This document shows positions 1-9,554 of a stretch of DNA of 64,000 bases, piece after piece. Below the pieces are notes generated by a model. It was not told where the DNA came from, did no database searches, and was given only the letters and a program-made list of their open reading frames with translations. Each line of letters starts with the position of its first letter. The stretch's first letter is position 1. The translations under genes and the position numbers were made by a program. The stretch lies in assembly GCA_016234365.1 (NCBI GenBank), contig JACRER010000016.1, positions 1-64,000 of the forward strand, in the 5' to 3' direction. The stretch is from Elusimicrobiota bacterium (GTDB lineage Bacteria; Elusimicrobiota; Elusimicrobia; Elusimicrobiales; UBA9959).

Positions 1-14
1 GGCTGTTCAACGCG

Positions 15-2099
15 ATGTTCGACAGCCTGCTGCTTACCGTGGCCTTCGCCCCCCTTCTTTACACCCTGATGACTAAACAGATCCAGTCCATCATCGTGGA
101 GCGGGAGTCCCTGGAAAACCTGGGCAAGATCAACAGCCTTATCCTGGAGTCGCTGGGAGAAGGCATTTACGGGGTGGGGCTGGACGGCAACATAATTTTC
201 ATGAACCGGGAAGCGGAAAAGATGCTCGGTTATACCCTGGCCGACCTGGCCGGCCGGCACTCCCACGAGGCCGTCCATTACGCCAGGCCCGACGGCTCAA
301 AATACGTCTCCACCGACTGCAAGATCTACGCCGCGTCACGCGACGGCCGCGTGCGGCGCGTGACCGACGAGGTGTTCTGGAAGAAGGGCGGCACGCCGGT
401 CCCGGTGGAGTATATCGCCACCCCCATAGTGAAGGACGGCAAACTGGCCGGGGCGGTGGTGGCCTTCTCCGACATCACCGAACGGCTGCGCGCGGCAAAG
501 GAACTGGAAACCGCCAAGGCGGCCGCGGAAGCGGCCAACAAGGCCAAAAGCGAGTTTCTGGCCACCATGAGCCACGAGATCCGCACCCCGATGAACGCCA
601 TCATAGGCATGGGAGAACTTCTCGAGGAAACGAAACTGGACAGGGAGCAGGAGCAGTACGTGCGGGTTTTCAAGTCGGCCGGGGAAAGCCTGCTGGACCT
701 CATAAACGACATTCTCGACTTCTCCAAGATAGAGTCCGGCCGCATAGACCTGGAGGAGACGGATTTCGACCTGGAAGACCTGGTGGGCAAGACCTGCGAA
801 TTCCTGGCGCTGCGCGCGCATAAGAAGGGCATAGAACTCAACTACGAATTGGACGAGGACGTGCCCTGCGCGGTGAAAGGCGACCCGGTAAGGGTACGGC
901 AGGTGCTGGTGAACCTGCTGGGCAACGCCATAAAATTCGTGGAAAAGGGAGAGATCTTCCTGCACGTGAGCCGCAGGGAGGCCAACGACGGCCTGGGGCT
1001 GGTTTTCGCGGTAAAAGACACGGGGATAGGCATCCCGGCCGGTAAACTGGACTCCATCTTCGACAGCTTCACGCAGGCCGATTCCTCCACCACCAGGAAA
1101 TACGGCGGCACCGGGCTGGGCCTGAGCATCTCCAAGAAACTGGCAGGCCTGATGGGCGGCGATATCCTGGTGGAGAGTGTGCCAGGCAGCGGCAGCACTT
1201 TTTATTTCACGGTCAAACTCAAGGGGTCCGCGGAAAAGCCGGCAGGCGCCGCCGCGGCGGCGCCGGAAGAGCTGAAAGGGCTCAACGCCCTTATAGTGGA
1301 CGACAACGCCACCAACCGGATGATCCTGAAAGAACTGCTGCTCAAATGGGGCATGACCGTGGCGGAGGCGGAAAGCGGGCAGGCCGGCCTGGACGCGGCC
1401 GGGAAGGCGCGGGCCGCCGGCGCCCCCTTCCAGCTGGTGCTCCTTGACTATTTCATGCCTGGGATGGACGGCATAGAAATGGCCAGGCAACTGAAGGAGA
1501 ACCCGGGGATCTTCGCCGGCATCATACTCATGCTCACCTCGGACAGCCGCGGCAGCGACGTCACCCGCGCCAAACAGATGGGGATCTCGGAATACCTGGT
1601 AAAACCGGTGAAGAAACGGGAACTCAAAGACGCGATCCTGCTGGCGATAGGCAAGAGCCGGCCGGCGCCGCGGACGGGACCCGCCGCTGGCGCGGCGCTC
1701 ACGGCGGACATGCTGCCGGCGGCGCGCCTGCTGCTCGCGGACGACGCGCAGGACAATAGGACGCTCGTGACGGCCTTCCTGAAAGCCTCGCCGCTGGCCA
1801 TAGAGACCGCCGTGAACGGGGCCGAAGCCGTGGAGAAATTTATGGCCGGCACCTACGACCTGGTCCTGATGGACATGCAGATGCCGGTTATGGACGGCCT
1901 GGAGGCCGTAAAGAAGATCCGGGACTGGGAGAAAGAGAACGGCCGCGCCAGGACTCACATCATCGCCTTCACGGCGTCGGCCCTGAAAGAGGACATAGAT
2001 AAAGCGCTCGCCGGCGGCTGCGACTCCTACCTGACGAAACCGGCGAAGAAAGCCGCCCTTCTGGAAACGCTGGCCGGGTTGCTGGGGCGCGGCAAATGA
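15..2099 (+). CDS. Hybrid sensor histidine kinase (PAS, HisKA, HATPase_c, two receiver domains); N-terminus may extend upstream of the window
   Basis: PAS-like segment; H-box FLATMSHEIRTPMNAIIGM; G-boxes DTGIGIP and GGTGLGLSISKKL; two receiver domains (LIVDDNATNR..LLDYFMPGMDG and LLADDAQDNR..LMDMQMPVMDG). Confidence 0.93.
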   Translation: MFDSLLLTVAFAPLLYTLMTKQIQSIIVERESLENLGKINSLILESLGEGIYGVGLDGNIIFMNREAEKMLGYTLADLAGRHSHEAVHYARPDGSKYVSTDCKIYAASRDGRVRRVTDEVFWKKGGTPVPVEYIATPIVKDGKLAGAVVAFSDITERLRAAKELETAKAAAEAANKAKSEFLATMSHEIRTPMNAIIGMGELLEETKLDREQEQYVRVFKSAGESLLDLINDILDFSKIESGRIDLEETDFDLEDLVGKTCEFLALRAHKKGIELNYELDEDVPCAVKGDPVRVRQVLVNLLGNAIKFVEKGEIFLHVSRREANDGLGLVFAVKDTGIGIPAGKLDSIFDSFTQADSSTTRKYGGTGLGLSISKKLAGLMGGDILVESVPGSGSTFYFTVKLKGSAEKPAGAAAAAPEELKGLNALIVDDNATNRMILKELLLKWGMTVAEAESGQAGLDAAGKARAAGAPFQLVLLDYFMPGMDGIEMARQLKENPGIFAGIILMLTSDSRGSDVTRAKQMGISEYLVKPVKKRELKDAILLAIGKSRPAPRTGPAAGAALTADMLPAARLLLADDAQDNRTLVTAFLKASPLAIETAVNGAEAVEKFMAGTYDLVLMDMQMPVMDGLEAVKKIRDWEKENGRARTHIIAFTASALKEDIDKALAGGCDSYLTKPAKKAALLETLAGLLGRGK

Positions 2100-2424
2100 G
2101 CTTGCAGGGTTTTTTCAGGAAACGGACCCTGGGGTTTTGCACTACCATGCGCTGCAGCAGGCCCGTCACCGTCGCCGAAACAAAAACCACCGGGATCACC
2201 GCCGTAGCCGGAACCAGGTGCAGGCGGGAGTAGATTTCCACGCCGTTCTCTCCTGGCATGTTAAAATCCAGCAGTATCAGGTCCGGGGCAAGTTCCAGCG
2301 CTTTCCGCACCCCCGACGCGCCGTTGAGAGCGAAGTCCACGCAAAGCCCCCTGGCCTCCAGGAATTTGCGCATGAGGACTATCATTTCCTCGGCATCGTC
2401 GATAATAAGCACCAGTTTTCCCAT
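1969..2424 (-). CDS. Single-domain response regulator, apparently lacking a normal C-terminal helix; overlaps the 3' end of the hybrid kinase tail-to-tail
   Basis: MGKLVLIIDDAEEMIVLMRKFL..LILLDFNMPGENG..PVVFVSA..VRFLKKPCK is a CheY-like receiver; the remainder is antisense to the kinase. Confidence 0.75.
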   Translation of the reverse strand: MGKLVLIIDDAEEMIVLMRKFLEARGLCVDFALNGASGVRKALELAPDLILLDFNMPGENGVEIYSRLHLVPATAVIPVVFVSATVTGLLQRMVVQNPRVRFLKKPCKLICRAPATRPAFPEGRLSSPVSSGRSRSRRRALYLCPLSGPTP

Positions 2425-2460
2425 AATTTCGATCCAGCCCGCGCAACAAATATCCGCCGG

Positions 2461-3600
2461 TCAGTTCCCGAGCGGCAGTTCCAGCACAAAAGTAGTCCCG
2501 GCCCCCTCCTCGCTGGAGAAAGTTACCGTTCCCGCCAGATAGCGTTCGGAGAGCAACTTTATGCTGTAGGTCCCAAGGCCCCGGTCGGCCCCTTTTGTAG
2601 AAAAGGACCGGTTAAAGATCTGCAACTTCACATCTTTAGGCATTACGGCACAGTTATGCACCGTGAAGACGGCGCGGCCGCTGTCGGCCGAGGCGCATAA
2701 CGTTACCTTCTCCCCCGCGGCCGAGGCTTCCAGTGCGTTTTTGAGCATGTTGCCCAACACCCTGGAAAGCAAAGTCGCGTCGGTAATAAGCGTTACCTCG
2801 GCTCCCGGCAGCACCTCTATTTCCTTGCCCTTCGCAGCTTCATGGGCACTGTACATTTCCGCGATATTATTTAAAAGGCCGCACGCAGGCACCATTTTGT
2901 GCTCCGGCCGCAGTTCCCCGCTTTCCGCCTTCAGGAGTTCCCTCTGCGCCACTATTTCGCCTATCAGGCGCTGCGAGAGGCGGCTTATGGTCCCTCCATA
3001 CCCCCTCAGGGTCTGCGGGTCGGTCTCTTCCGACATGACTTCGGAAAAACCCTCCAGCGAGCCGGCGGTGTTCAGCACATCATGGAAGAAAATATGTTCA
3101 AGGGCCCGACGCCGCTTTTCGTGGCTAACGTCGGAAACGTAGAATACCGTGAATTTCGCGTCCGAAACCGTTATAGGGACCGCGGTAACTTTCAGGTCAA
3201 ACGCGTCCGTCCTGCCGCCGGCCTTCGTCAGGAGCCGGCACTCCCCCGAGGCCCGCTCCCCCCGTTGGCTGGCCAGTATGGCCAGCACGGCCCCACAGGT
3301 GGAGCACTTCTCGCCCGTCCCGCAGCCTCCCGGAGCCTCGGCATTAACGCAGGCGGCCGCCTCTCCGGGGCGCTGGCCGATAATTTTTTCAAGCCCCGTC
3401 ACCCCCAGGAACTCCAACGCCGAGCGATTGGCGTAAACAATCTGCCTGTTCTCGTTCAAAACCAGCAGCAGGTCCGGCATGGTCGCAAGTATCCCGGTAA
3501 AAAGACCGCTCCGCTCCATCTCCCGGCGTTGCGCGTTCAAGGCGTCGGCGCCGCTGCGGCCCGACGGCGCGAAATTAGTAGGAAGTTCCGGTTCCGGCAT
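2461..3600 (-). CDS. PAS-domain sensor histidine kinase
   Basis: PAS segment (LLVLNENRQIVYANRSALEFLG), FFHDVLNTAGSLEGF H-box-like motif, C-terminal HATPase (DRGLGTYSIKLL..GAGTTFVLELPL). Confidence 0.85.
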   Translation of the reverse strand: MPEPELPTNFAPSGRSGADALNAQRREMERSGLFTGILATMPDLLLVLNENRQIVYANRSALEFLGVTGLEKIIGQRPGEAAACVNAEAPGGCGTGEKCSTCGAVLAILASQRGERASGECRLLTKAGGRTDAFDLKVTAVPITVSDAKFTVFYVSDVSHEKRRRALEHIFFHDVLNTAGSLEGFSEVMSEETDPQTLRGYGGTISRLSQRLIGEIVAQRELLKAESGELRPEHKMVPACGLLNNIAEMYSAHEAAKGKEIEVLPGAEVTLITDATLLSRVLGNMLKNALEASAAGEKVTLCASADSGRAVFTVHNCAVMPKDVKLQIFNRSFSTKGADRGLGTYSIKLLSERYLAGTVTFSSEEGAGTTFVLELPLGN

Positions 3601-3693
3601 ATTCCCCCCTGGCGGATGAGCCTGCTCTCACAGTTTAACTTGCAAAGAAAGAGCCCGCGAAATCCCGTTCATAAGGGCCGCAGGCTCATGGAT

Positions 3694-3721
3694 ATTCTAG
3701 CAGAAATATCGCGGATGTCAA
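3694..3721 (-). promoter_or_regulatory. Sigma70-type promoter for the 2461..3600 kinase
   Basis: Minus strand TTGACA-N16-TAGAAT with extended -10 TCTGC; the -35 overlaps the stop codon of the upstream CODH gene. Confidence 0.6.
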
Positions 3722-5310
3722 GGCCCGGTTCCGGCCCGGCCGCACCCGCGGCGCGCACGCTCGCGGCCCCAAAAAGCCGGCAGAAGGGTTTTTGCGACCT
3801 TCTCCCGGAAGACCCGCGGGTCCGCCTCCAGGAGCAGCTCCCCCCCGCATTCGTTTTTCAGCAGGGCGCCCAGGGCCCCGGCCGTCGCGGTTCCCGGAGC
3901 GACCGGGAAGGGGCCGCCGAAATGCGCGGCGCACCCGAGCGCCGCGAAATAAAAACCTATTGCGGCGCTCTTTTCCGTTATCGGCATGGGACAGGAGACC
4001 AGCAGCGGCATGGAAGAGATCCGCCTCCCGCAGAGCTCCGCCAGCCGGCCGAAAATATCCGCTATCCTGGCGTTGTTCACGCAGGAACCGAGATGCAGCG
4101 CCCTTTTACCGTCCAGCAACCCGTGGCTGCCCAGTTCGAACGCCATGCACCCGGTGGTAAGTATTAGGTAGTCCCGGCTCAATTCGGTGAACGCGTCCAC
4201 CCAGCCGGCCGCTTCGGACCGGGGATTGACGCAGCCTACCACGGCGATAACGCCCTTGAGCCCGCCCCGGCGCAGTTTTGCCGCGATTCCCGGGACGTCC
4301 ACATTCTCCTCGCTGGAACCGATAACCACCCTAGCCGGCGGCTGGCGGTTTTCTCCGAAGGCGGCCTCGTACCCGGGCTTCCTGGCGGACCTGTTGCGCA
4401 GCGCCAGTTCTATAGCCCGCTTTGCGGCCCGGCGCGCGCTCCTCGCGTCCGTTATCGGCAGATGTACGGCCCCCGGCATCCTGGCCAGGGGGTTGGTGGT
4501 TATAAGCCTGGTGTGGTAACATTCGCACAGATCCGAGAGAGAGGGCAGTATGCACTGGGAATCCACTACCAGGGCTTCCACCAACCCGCTGGCTATCACC
4601 TCTTCCTGAAGCGTGAAATGCGCGGCCAGCGGAATGCCGTGCGCGGAAAGGAACGTCGCCCCGGTGCAGCAGACGCCCACAAGATTCACTCCGGCGTGCC
4701 GGCGCGCCTCCCCGGCTATGGCTTCCACCATGGCCGGCTCATGCCCGTGCACGGCGATATTGACTTTCCGGGCGCTGAGACAAGCCAGGTTCAGCGCCCC
4801 CTCCCTCGCCTCCGGTTTCCCGAATTTTCCGTCCTCCAGGGCGGTGGCCGCATGGAGCCCGTAATAGCCGTCCAGTATCGCCATCTTCAGGCACCATTTG
4901 ACAAGGTCGCCCCAGTCGGAATTCACACCCATGGCGGAAGCGTGCATAGCTTCGGAGATCTCCCTGAAGCAGGAGGAGGGACCGGGCGCCGGCAGGAGGC
5001 CGGCCGAGCGCCACGCCCGGTAAAGATATGCGGGCGCCTTGCGCGCCAGGTAGGCGGCCGGTAGTTTCTTCCCGAGGTACTCCCCCAGGCGGGCGGCCTG
5101 GCCGCAATGGGCCGCCGCGCCGGCCGCGAGGGTCCGCAGAAGGTTCTTGGCCGTTATCAACTCGTGGGACGCCCCGCAGACGCCTTTCGCCGGGGGGCCG
5201 GCCAGCCGGCACGGCCCCATAAAACAGCCTTTACAGCAGTTGCCGAGCCTCCCCACGGGACACGACGGCAGGGAAAGCCTTTCAAGAAGCCTGGGCGGCT
5301 TGTTTTTCAT
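3718..5310 (-). CDS. cooS: Ni-dependent carbon monoxide dehydrogenase catalytic subunit (CooS family), compact form of 530 aa
   Basis: N-terminal CPVGRLGNCCKGCFMGPC..GVCGA (D- and B-cluster Cys), AVHGHEP, GVCCTGATFLSAHGIPLA, VDSQCILPSL, VVGCVNPR, TTGCMAFELG, HLGSCVNNARIADI, PMPITEKSAAIG. Confidence 0.9.
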   Translation of the reverse strand: MKNKPPRLLERLSLPSCPVGRLGNCCKGCFMGPCRLAGPPAKGVCGASHELITAKNLLRTLAAGAAAHCGQAARLGEYLGKKLPAAYLARKAPAYLYRAWRSAGLLPAPGPSSCFREISEAMHASAMGVNSDWGDLVKWCLKMAILDGYYGLHAATALEDGKFGKPEAREGALNLACLSARKVNIAVHGHEPAMVEAIAGEARRHAGVNLVGVCCTGATFLSAHGIPLAAHFTLQEEVIASGLVEALVVDSQCILPSLSDLCECYHTRLITTNPLARMPGAVHLPITDARSARRAAKRAIELALRNRSARKPGYEAAFGENRQPPARVVIGSSEENVDVPGIAAKLRRGGLKGVIAVVGCVNPRSEAAGWVDAFTELSRDYLILTTGCMAFELGSHGLLDGKRALHLGSCVNNARIADIFGRLAELCGRRISSMPLLVSCPMPITEKSAAIGFYFAALGCAAHFGGPFPVAPGTATAGALGALLKNECGGELLLEADPRVFREKVAKTLLPAFWGRERARRGCGRAGTGP

Positions 5311-5399
5311 ATTGTATCCGGCACGGAGAACGCCCGCCGCGCCATGAACGAAGAGAGCCCGGCTCCGGCCCGGGCTCCGCTGCGCAAAACCGCCCCCGC

Positions 5400-6590
5400 C
5401 TAGCCCACCATTTCGCCCAGGCTGAACATGGGCATGAACATGGCGATGACGATGGTGCCTATGACGAAGCCCAGGAAGATCATGATCAGCGCCTCCAGCA
5501 AGGACGTGAGGCCCTTCACGGCCGTATCCACTTCCTGGTCGTAGTAGTCCGCGATCTTGGTGAGCATGTTGTCCAGGCCGCCGGTCTCTTCGCCCACGCT
5601 GATCATCTGGATGACCATGGGCGGGAAAATATTGGCCTTCTTGAGCGGGTCGGAGATGCGGCCGCCTTCCTTGATGGAGTTGCGGCTGCTGTCTATGGCC
5701 TGTTCTATTATCTTATTGCCGGCGGTCTTGGCCACGGTCTCGAGGCCCTGCAGGATGGGCACGCCGGACTTTATGAGCGTGCCGAGCGTGCGGCTGAACT
5801 TGGCGATAGCCACCTTCTTGAGGAGTATGCCAAAAACAGGCAGCTTCAGCGAGATCTCGTCTATCTTATACTGCCCCTTTTCCGTCTTGGCCCACTTCTT
5901 CAGCAGCCAGACGGCTCCGCCCAACGGCGGTATGATATAGAGCAGTTTGGCGCGCAGGAAGTCCGAAATGGAGATTATCACCCTGGTAAGGAACGGTAGT
6001 TCCGCGCCGAAACTGGAAAAGATGTCCTTGAAGATGGGGATCACGAACACTATCAGGAAGATGGTAATGAGGCCGGCGGCGCTGAACACCACCATGGGAT
6101 ACATCAGCGCGCTCTTAACCTTGGCCTTCAGCTGCTCGGCGGATTCCAGGTAGGCCGACAGGCGCTCCAGGATGGTGTCCAGGATACCGCCCACCTCGCC
6201 GGCGCGGATCATGGCCACATAGAGCTCGGTAAAAGCGGTAGGGTGCTTCTTCATCGCGTCGGCGATGGAGAGGCCGGCCTCGATGTCGGTGCGCAGGGCG
6301 CCCACCACGGTCTTGAAAGCCGGGTTCTCGGCCTGCTGTTCCAGGATAGTAAGGCCCTGCACTATGGGCACGCCGGCCGATACCAGCGTGGACAGCTGCC
6401 GCGAAAAGATAACCACGTCCTTATTGTCTACCTTGGGTTTGAAGAACTTGCTCTTTACGGGGGCCGGCTTGATCTCCACCACGGACATCTTCTGCTCGCG
6501 CAGGCGCGAGATGGCGGCTTTCTGGTCCGCGGCCTCTACCAGGCCCTCGACCAACTTGCCGCCTTCCTTGGCTTTATAGGCGAATTGCAT
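5400..6590 (-). CDS. pilC: Type IV pilus / type II secretion inner-membrane platform protein PilC/GspF
   Basis: Full-length T2SSF family protein with two repeated domains (FSRQLSTLVSAGVPIVQGL.. and FSRTLGTLIKSGVPILQGLE..). Confidence 0.95.
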   Translation of the reverse strand: MQFAYKAKEGGKLVEGLVEAADQKAAISRLREQKMSVVEIKPAPVKSKFFKPKVDNKDVVIFSRQLSTLVSAGVPIVQGLTILEQQAENPAFKTVVGALRTDIEAGLSIADAMKKHPTAFTELYVAMIRAGEVGGILDTILERLSAYLESAEQLKAKVKSALMYPMVVFSAAGLITIFLIVFVIPIFKDIFSSFGAELPFLTRVIISISDFLRAKLLYIIPPLGGAVWLLKKWAKTEKGQYKIDEISLKLPVFGILLKKVAIAKFSRTLGTLIKSGVPILQGLETVAKTAGNKIIEQAIDSSRNSIKEGGRISDPLKKANIFPPMVIQMISVGEETGGLDNMLTKIADYYDQEVDTAVKGLTSLLEALIMIFLGFVIGTIVIAMFMPMFSLGEMVG

Positions 6591-6596
6591 CGTTTA

Positions 6597-7673
6597 TCAG
6601 CCCGTGACCGACAGGGATTTCTGCAGCAGCTTCTTGAGGTCCTCGGGGTCGGCCGAGCGGTTGATGGCTTCCTGGTAGCTGATCTTCTGCTTCTTGTAGA
6701 GGTCCACCAGCGACTGGTTCATGGTGACCATGCCGAACTTGCCGCCGGTCTGGATGATGGTGGGGATCTGCTCTATTTTCTGCTCGCGGATGAGGTTGCG
6801 CACGGCGGAATTGGCGATGAGCACTTCGCAGCAGAGGGTGCGGCCGGTGCCGCTGGCCATGGGCAGCAACTGCTGCGCGAACACGCCCTGCAGCACGAAC
6901 GACAGCTGCACGCGGATCTGCTCCTGCTGGTGCGGCGGAAAGACGTCGATGATGCGGTTGATGGTCTGGGAGGCGTCCGAGGTGTGCAGCGTGGCGAACA
7001 CCAGGTGGCCCGTTTCGGCGATATTCAGCGCGGCGCCGATGGTCTCCAGGTCGCGCAACTCGCCGATCAGGATGACGTCGGGGTCCTGGCGCAGCACGTG
7101 GCGCAGGGCCGCGCCGAAGGTCTCGGTGTCGGCGCCCACTTCGCGCTGGTTCACGATGCTCTTCTTGTGCGTGTGCACGTACTCGATGGGGTCTTCCACG
7201 GTGATGATGTGGTAGTTGCGGTGCTCGTTGAGGTAGTCTATCATCGAGGCGAGCGTGGTGGATTTGCCGGAGCCGGTGGGGCCGGTGATGAGCAGCAGGC
7301 CCTTGGTCATCTTCATCAGTTCGTAGACGACCGGGGGCAGGTTCAGCTCTTCGAAAGTCTTGTACTTGCTGGGGATGGAGCGGATGGCCGCGCCCACCAC
7401 GCCGCGCTGGCGGTAGGCGTTCATGCGCAGGCGGCCCATGCCCTTGATGCCGAAGGCGAAGTCCAGTTCGTTGGTGGCCTCGAAGCGCTGGCGCTGCGCG
7501 TCGGTCATCAGCGAGAAGATGAGCGTCTGGCACATCTCGGGGGTCAGCTTGTCGAAAGGGGTCTGGAGCAGGTCTCCGTCTATGCGCAGCATCGGCGTGG
7601 CGCCGGCGGTGATGTGGATGTCCGAGGCGTTCTTCTCGTGCATCATTATGAACAGCTCGCTCATTGTTACCAT
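6597..7673 (-). CDS. pilT: Type IV pilus retraction ATPase PilT
   Basis: Walker A GPTGSGKSTTLASMIDYLN, Asp/His boxes, HVLRQDPDVILIGELRDLETI, AIRNLIREQK-like C-terminus. Confidence 0.95.
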   Translation of the reverse strand: MVTMSELFIMMHEKNASDIHITAGATPMLRIDGDLLQTPFDKLTPEMCQTLIFSLMTDAQRQRFEATNELDFAFGIKGMGRLRMNAYRQRGVVGAAIRSIPSKYKTFEELNLPPVVYELMKMTKGLLLITGPTGSGKSTTLASMIDYLNEHRNYHIITVEDPIEYVHTHKKSIVNQREVGADTETFGAALRHVLRQDPDVILIGELRDLETIGAALNIAETGHLVFATLHTSDASQTINRIIDVFPPHQQEQIRVQLSFVLQGVFAQQLLPMASGTGRTLCCEVLIANSAVRNLIREQKIEQIPTIIQTGGKFGMVTMNQSLVDLYKKQKISYQEAINRSADPEDLKKLLQKSLSVTG

Positions 7674-7704
7674 AGGTATTAGCTCCAGGAAAAACGGTGT
7701 AAGT

Positions 7705-9474
7705 TCAGTCCACTCCCGAACCCGTCACGCGGATAACTTCCTCAACCGTGGTCATGCCCGTAAAAAGCTTGCGCAGGGCCGATTCCCTCAGGGTTATCAT
7801 ACCATTCTTGCAGCCCGCCTCTTTTATCTTGGAGACGTGGACTTTCTCTATGATAAGGTTCCTGATGGCGTCGTTGATCTCAAGTATCTCATGGATGCCC
7901 ATGCGGCCCTTGTAGCCGGTCTTGGCGCAGAGGTCGCAACCCCTGCCCCTGGACAGAATGATTTTACCATTTTTGGTGTTTTTATCAAGAGTGGCTTTGG
8001 ACACCCCCAGGCTCACCAGCAGTTCGGGTTTTACCTCGTAGGTTTCCTTGCAGTTCTTGCAGATGCCGCGCACCAGGCGCTGCGCCACCACCATCAGCAC
8101 CGTGGAGGAGGTCAGGAAGGGCTCCACCCCCATCATGCCTATGCGGGTTATGGCGCCGGGGGCGTCGTTGGTGTGCAGGGTACTGAAGACCAGGTGGCCG
8201 GTCATGGCGGCGTTAACGGCTATGGACATGGTCTCAAAATCGCGGATCTCGCCCACCATGATGATGTCCGGGTCCTGGCGCAGGAAGGACCGCAGGCCCG
8301 AAGCGAAGGTAAGGCCGACGTCGGTATTCACCATGACCTGGTTGATGCCTTCCAGGTTGTACTCGATGGGGTCCTCTATGGTGACTATGTTCACGTCCGG
8401 GGCGTTAAGGGTGGCAAGGGCGGAATAAAGGGTGGTGGATTTGCCCGAGCCCGTGGGGCCGGTGATCAGGTTGATGCCGTGCGGGGCCTTGAGGCACTTG
8501 GAGAAGATGGCCAGGTTCTCCGGCTCCATGCCCAGGTCCTCGAGGCGCAGTTTAAGGCCGGAAGAATCCAGGATACGCATGACCACTTTCTCGCCGGGGC
8601 CGCAGGGCAGGATGGATACGCGCAGGTCTATCTCGTGCCCCTCTATCTTGAGCTTGGTGCGGCCGTCCTGGGGCAGGCGGCGTTCCGAGATGTCCAGGGT
8701 GGCCATGATCTTGAGGCGGCTGATTATGGCGTTGTGGAATTTTTTGGGCGGCGAGGGCTGCGCGTGCAGCACGCCGTCTATGCGGAAGCGCACCTTGGTG
8801 TCCTTGTAGGTGGGCTCTATGTGGATGTCCGAGGCGTGGGCCTTGATGGCCGACGAGATGATGAGGTTCACCATCTGCACTATCGGGGCGGCCTCCCCCT
8901 TCTCGTCCATCGAGATGATGTCGTCTCCGCCGCCTTTCGCCTCGTCCTCCTGGACCAGCGACACGTCCGTGGTGCCGTTCACGGTCTTGCGGAGGATGTC
9001 GTCGAGCGCCTCCTTGGAGGTTTTGGCGCCGTAGTTCTTATCTATCGCCGCTACGATATCGGATTCCGAGCCGAAGACCGGCTTGATGTCGTAGCCGGTC
9101 ATCATCTTAAGGTCGTCGAGGATGACGATGTTAAGTGGGTCTTCCATCGCCACTTTCAGCCGGTTCTCCGTTTTCTCCACGGCTATAAGGCCGTAGCGGC
9201 GGGCGATGTTCTCGGGGATAATTTTAAGGAGGTCCTCTTTAAGTTCCAGGCCGCGCAGGTCCACGAACTCTATGCCGAACTGCTTGCTCAGGAACTCCAG
9301 CAGCTTGCGCTCCTCGATGAATTTTTTATGCACCAGCAGGTGCCCCAGCTTGCTGCCGGTGGCGCGCTGCATCTCCAGGGCTTCGTTCAACTGGGCGGCG
9401 GTGACCAGGCCGGCGGTAACCAGCATTTCGCCGAGGCGTTTGGAGATATTTATCGACAGACCTTTTTCAGTCAT
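7705..9474 (-). CDS. pilB: Type IV pilus assembly ATPase PilB/GspE
   Basis: N-terminal GspE/MshEN domain, Walker A GPTGSGKSTTLYSAL, FLRQDPDIIMVGEIRDFET, tetra-Cys CKNCKE..CDLCAKTGYKGR. Confidence 0.95.
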   Translation of the reverse strand: MTEKGLSINISKRLGEMLVTAGLVTAAQLNEALEMQRATGSKLGHLLVHKKFIEERKLLEFLSKQFGIEFVDLRGLELKEDLLKIIPENIARRYGLIAVEKTENRLKVAMEDPLNIVILDDLKMMTGYDIKPVFGSESDIVAAIDKNYGAKTSKEALDDILRKTVNGTTDVSLVQEDEAKGGGDDIISMDEKGEAAPIVQMVNLIISSAIKAHASDIHIEPTYKDTKVRFRIDGVLHAQPSPPKKFHNAIISRLKIMATLDISERRLPQDGRTKLKIEGHEIDLRVSILPCGPGEKVVMRILDSSGLKLRLEDLGMEPENLAIFSKCLKAPHGINLITGPTGSGKSTTLYSALATLNAPDVNIVTIEDPIEYNLEGINQVMVNTDVGLTFASGLRSFLRQDPDIIMVGEIRDFETMSIAVNAAMTGHLVFSTLHTNDAPGAITRIGMMGVEPFLTSSTVLMVVAQRLVRGICKNCKETYEVKPELLVSLGVSKATLDKNTKNGKIILSRGRGCDLCAKTGYKGRMGIHEILEINDAIRNLIIEKVHVSKIKEAGCKNGMITLRESALRKLFTGMTTVEEVIRVTGSGVD

Positions 9475-9554
9475 ACAAAAAAGACGCGCGGCGCCACGCC
9501 GCCGGTTACGGCGCCCCGGAACAGGAGCGGATACTACATCTTACAATAAACCGC

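Noticed and set aside
336-1958. 540-aa minus-strand ORF antisense to the hybrid kinase
   Set aside because: High-GC shadow ORF; composition (His/Arg/Gly rich, no domains) is not protein-like and the plus strand has clear kinase motifs.
5354-5377. Hairpin gagcccgg..ccgggctc between pilC and the CODH gene, considered as a terminator
   Set aside because: No T tract on the minus strand; left uncalled.
6243-9549. Long plus-strand ORFs (479 and 708 aa)
   Set aside because: Antisense shadows of pilC, pilT and pilB.
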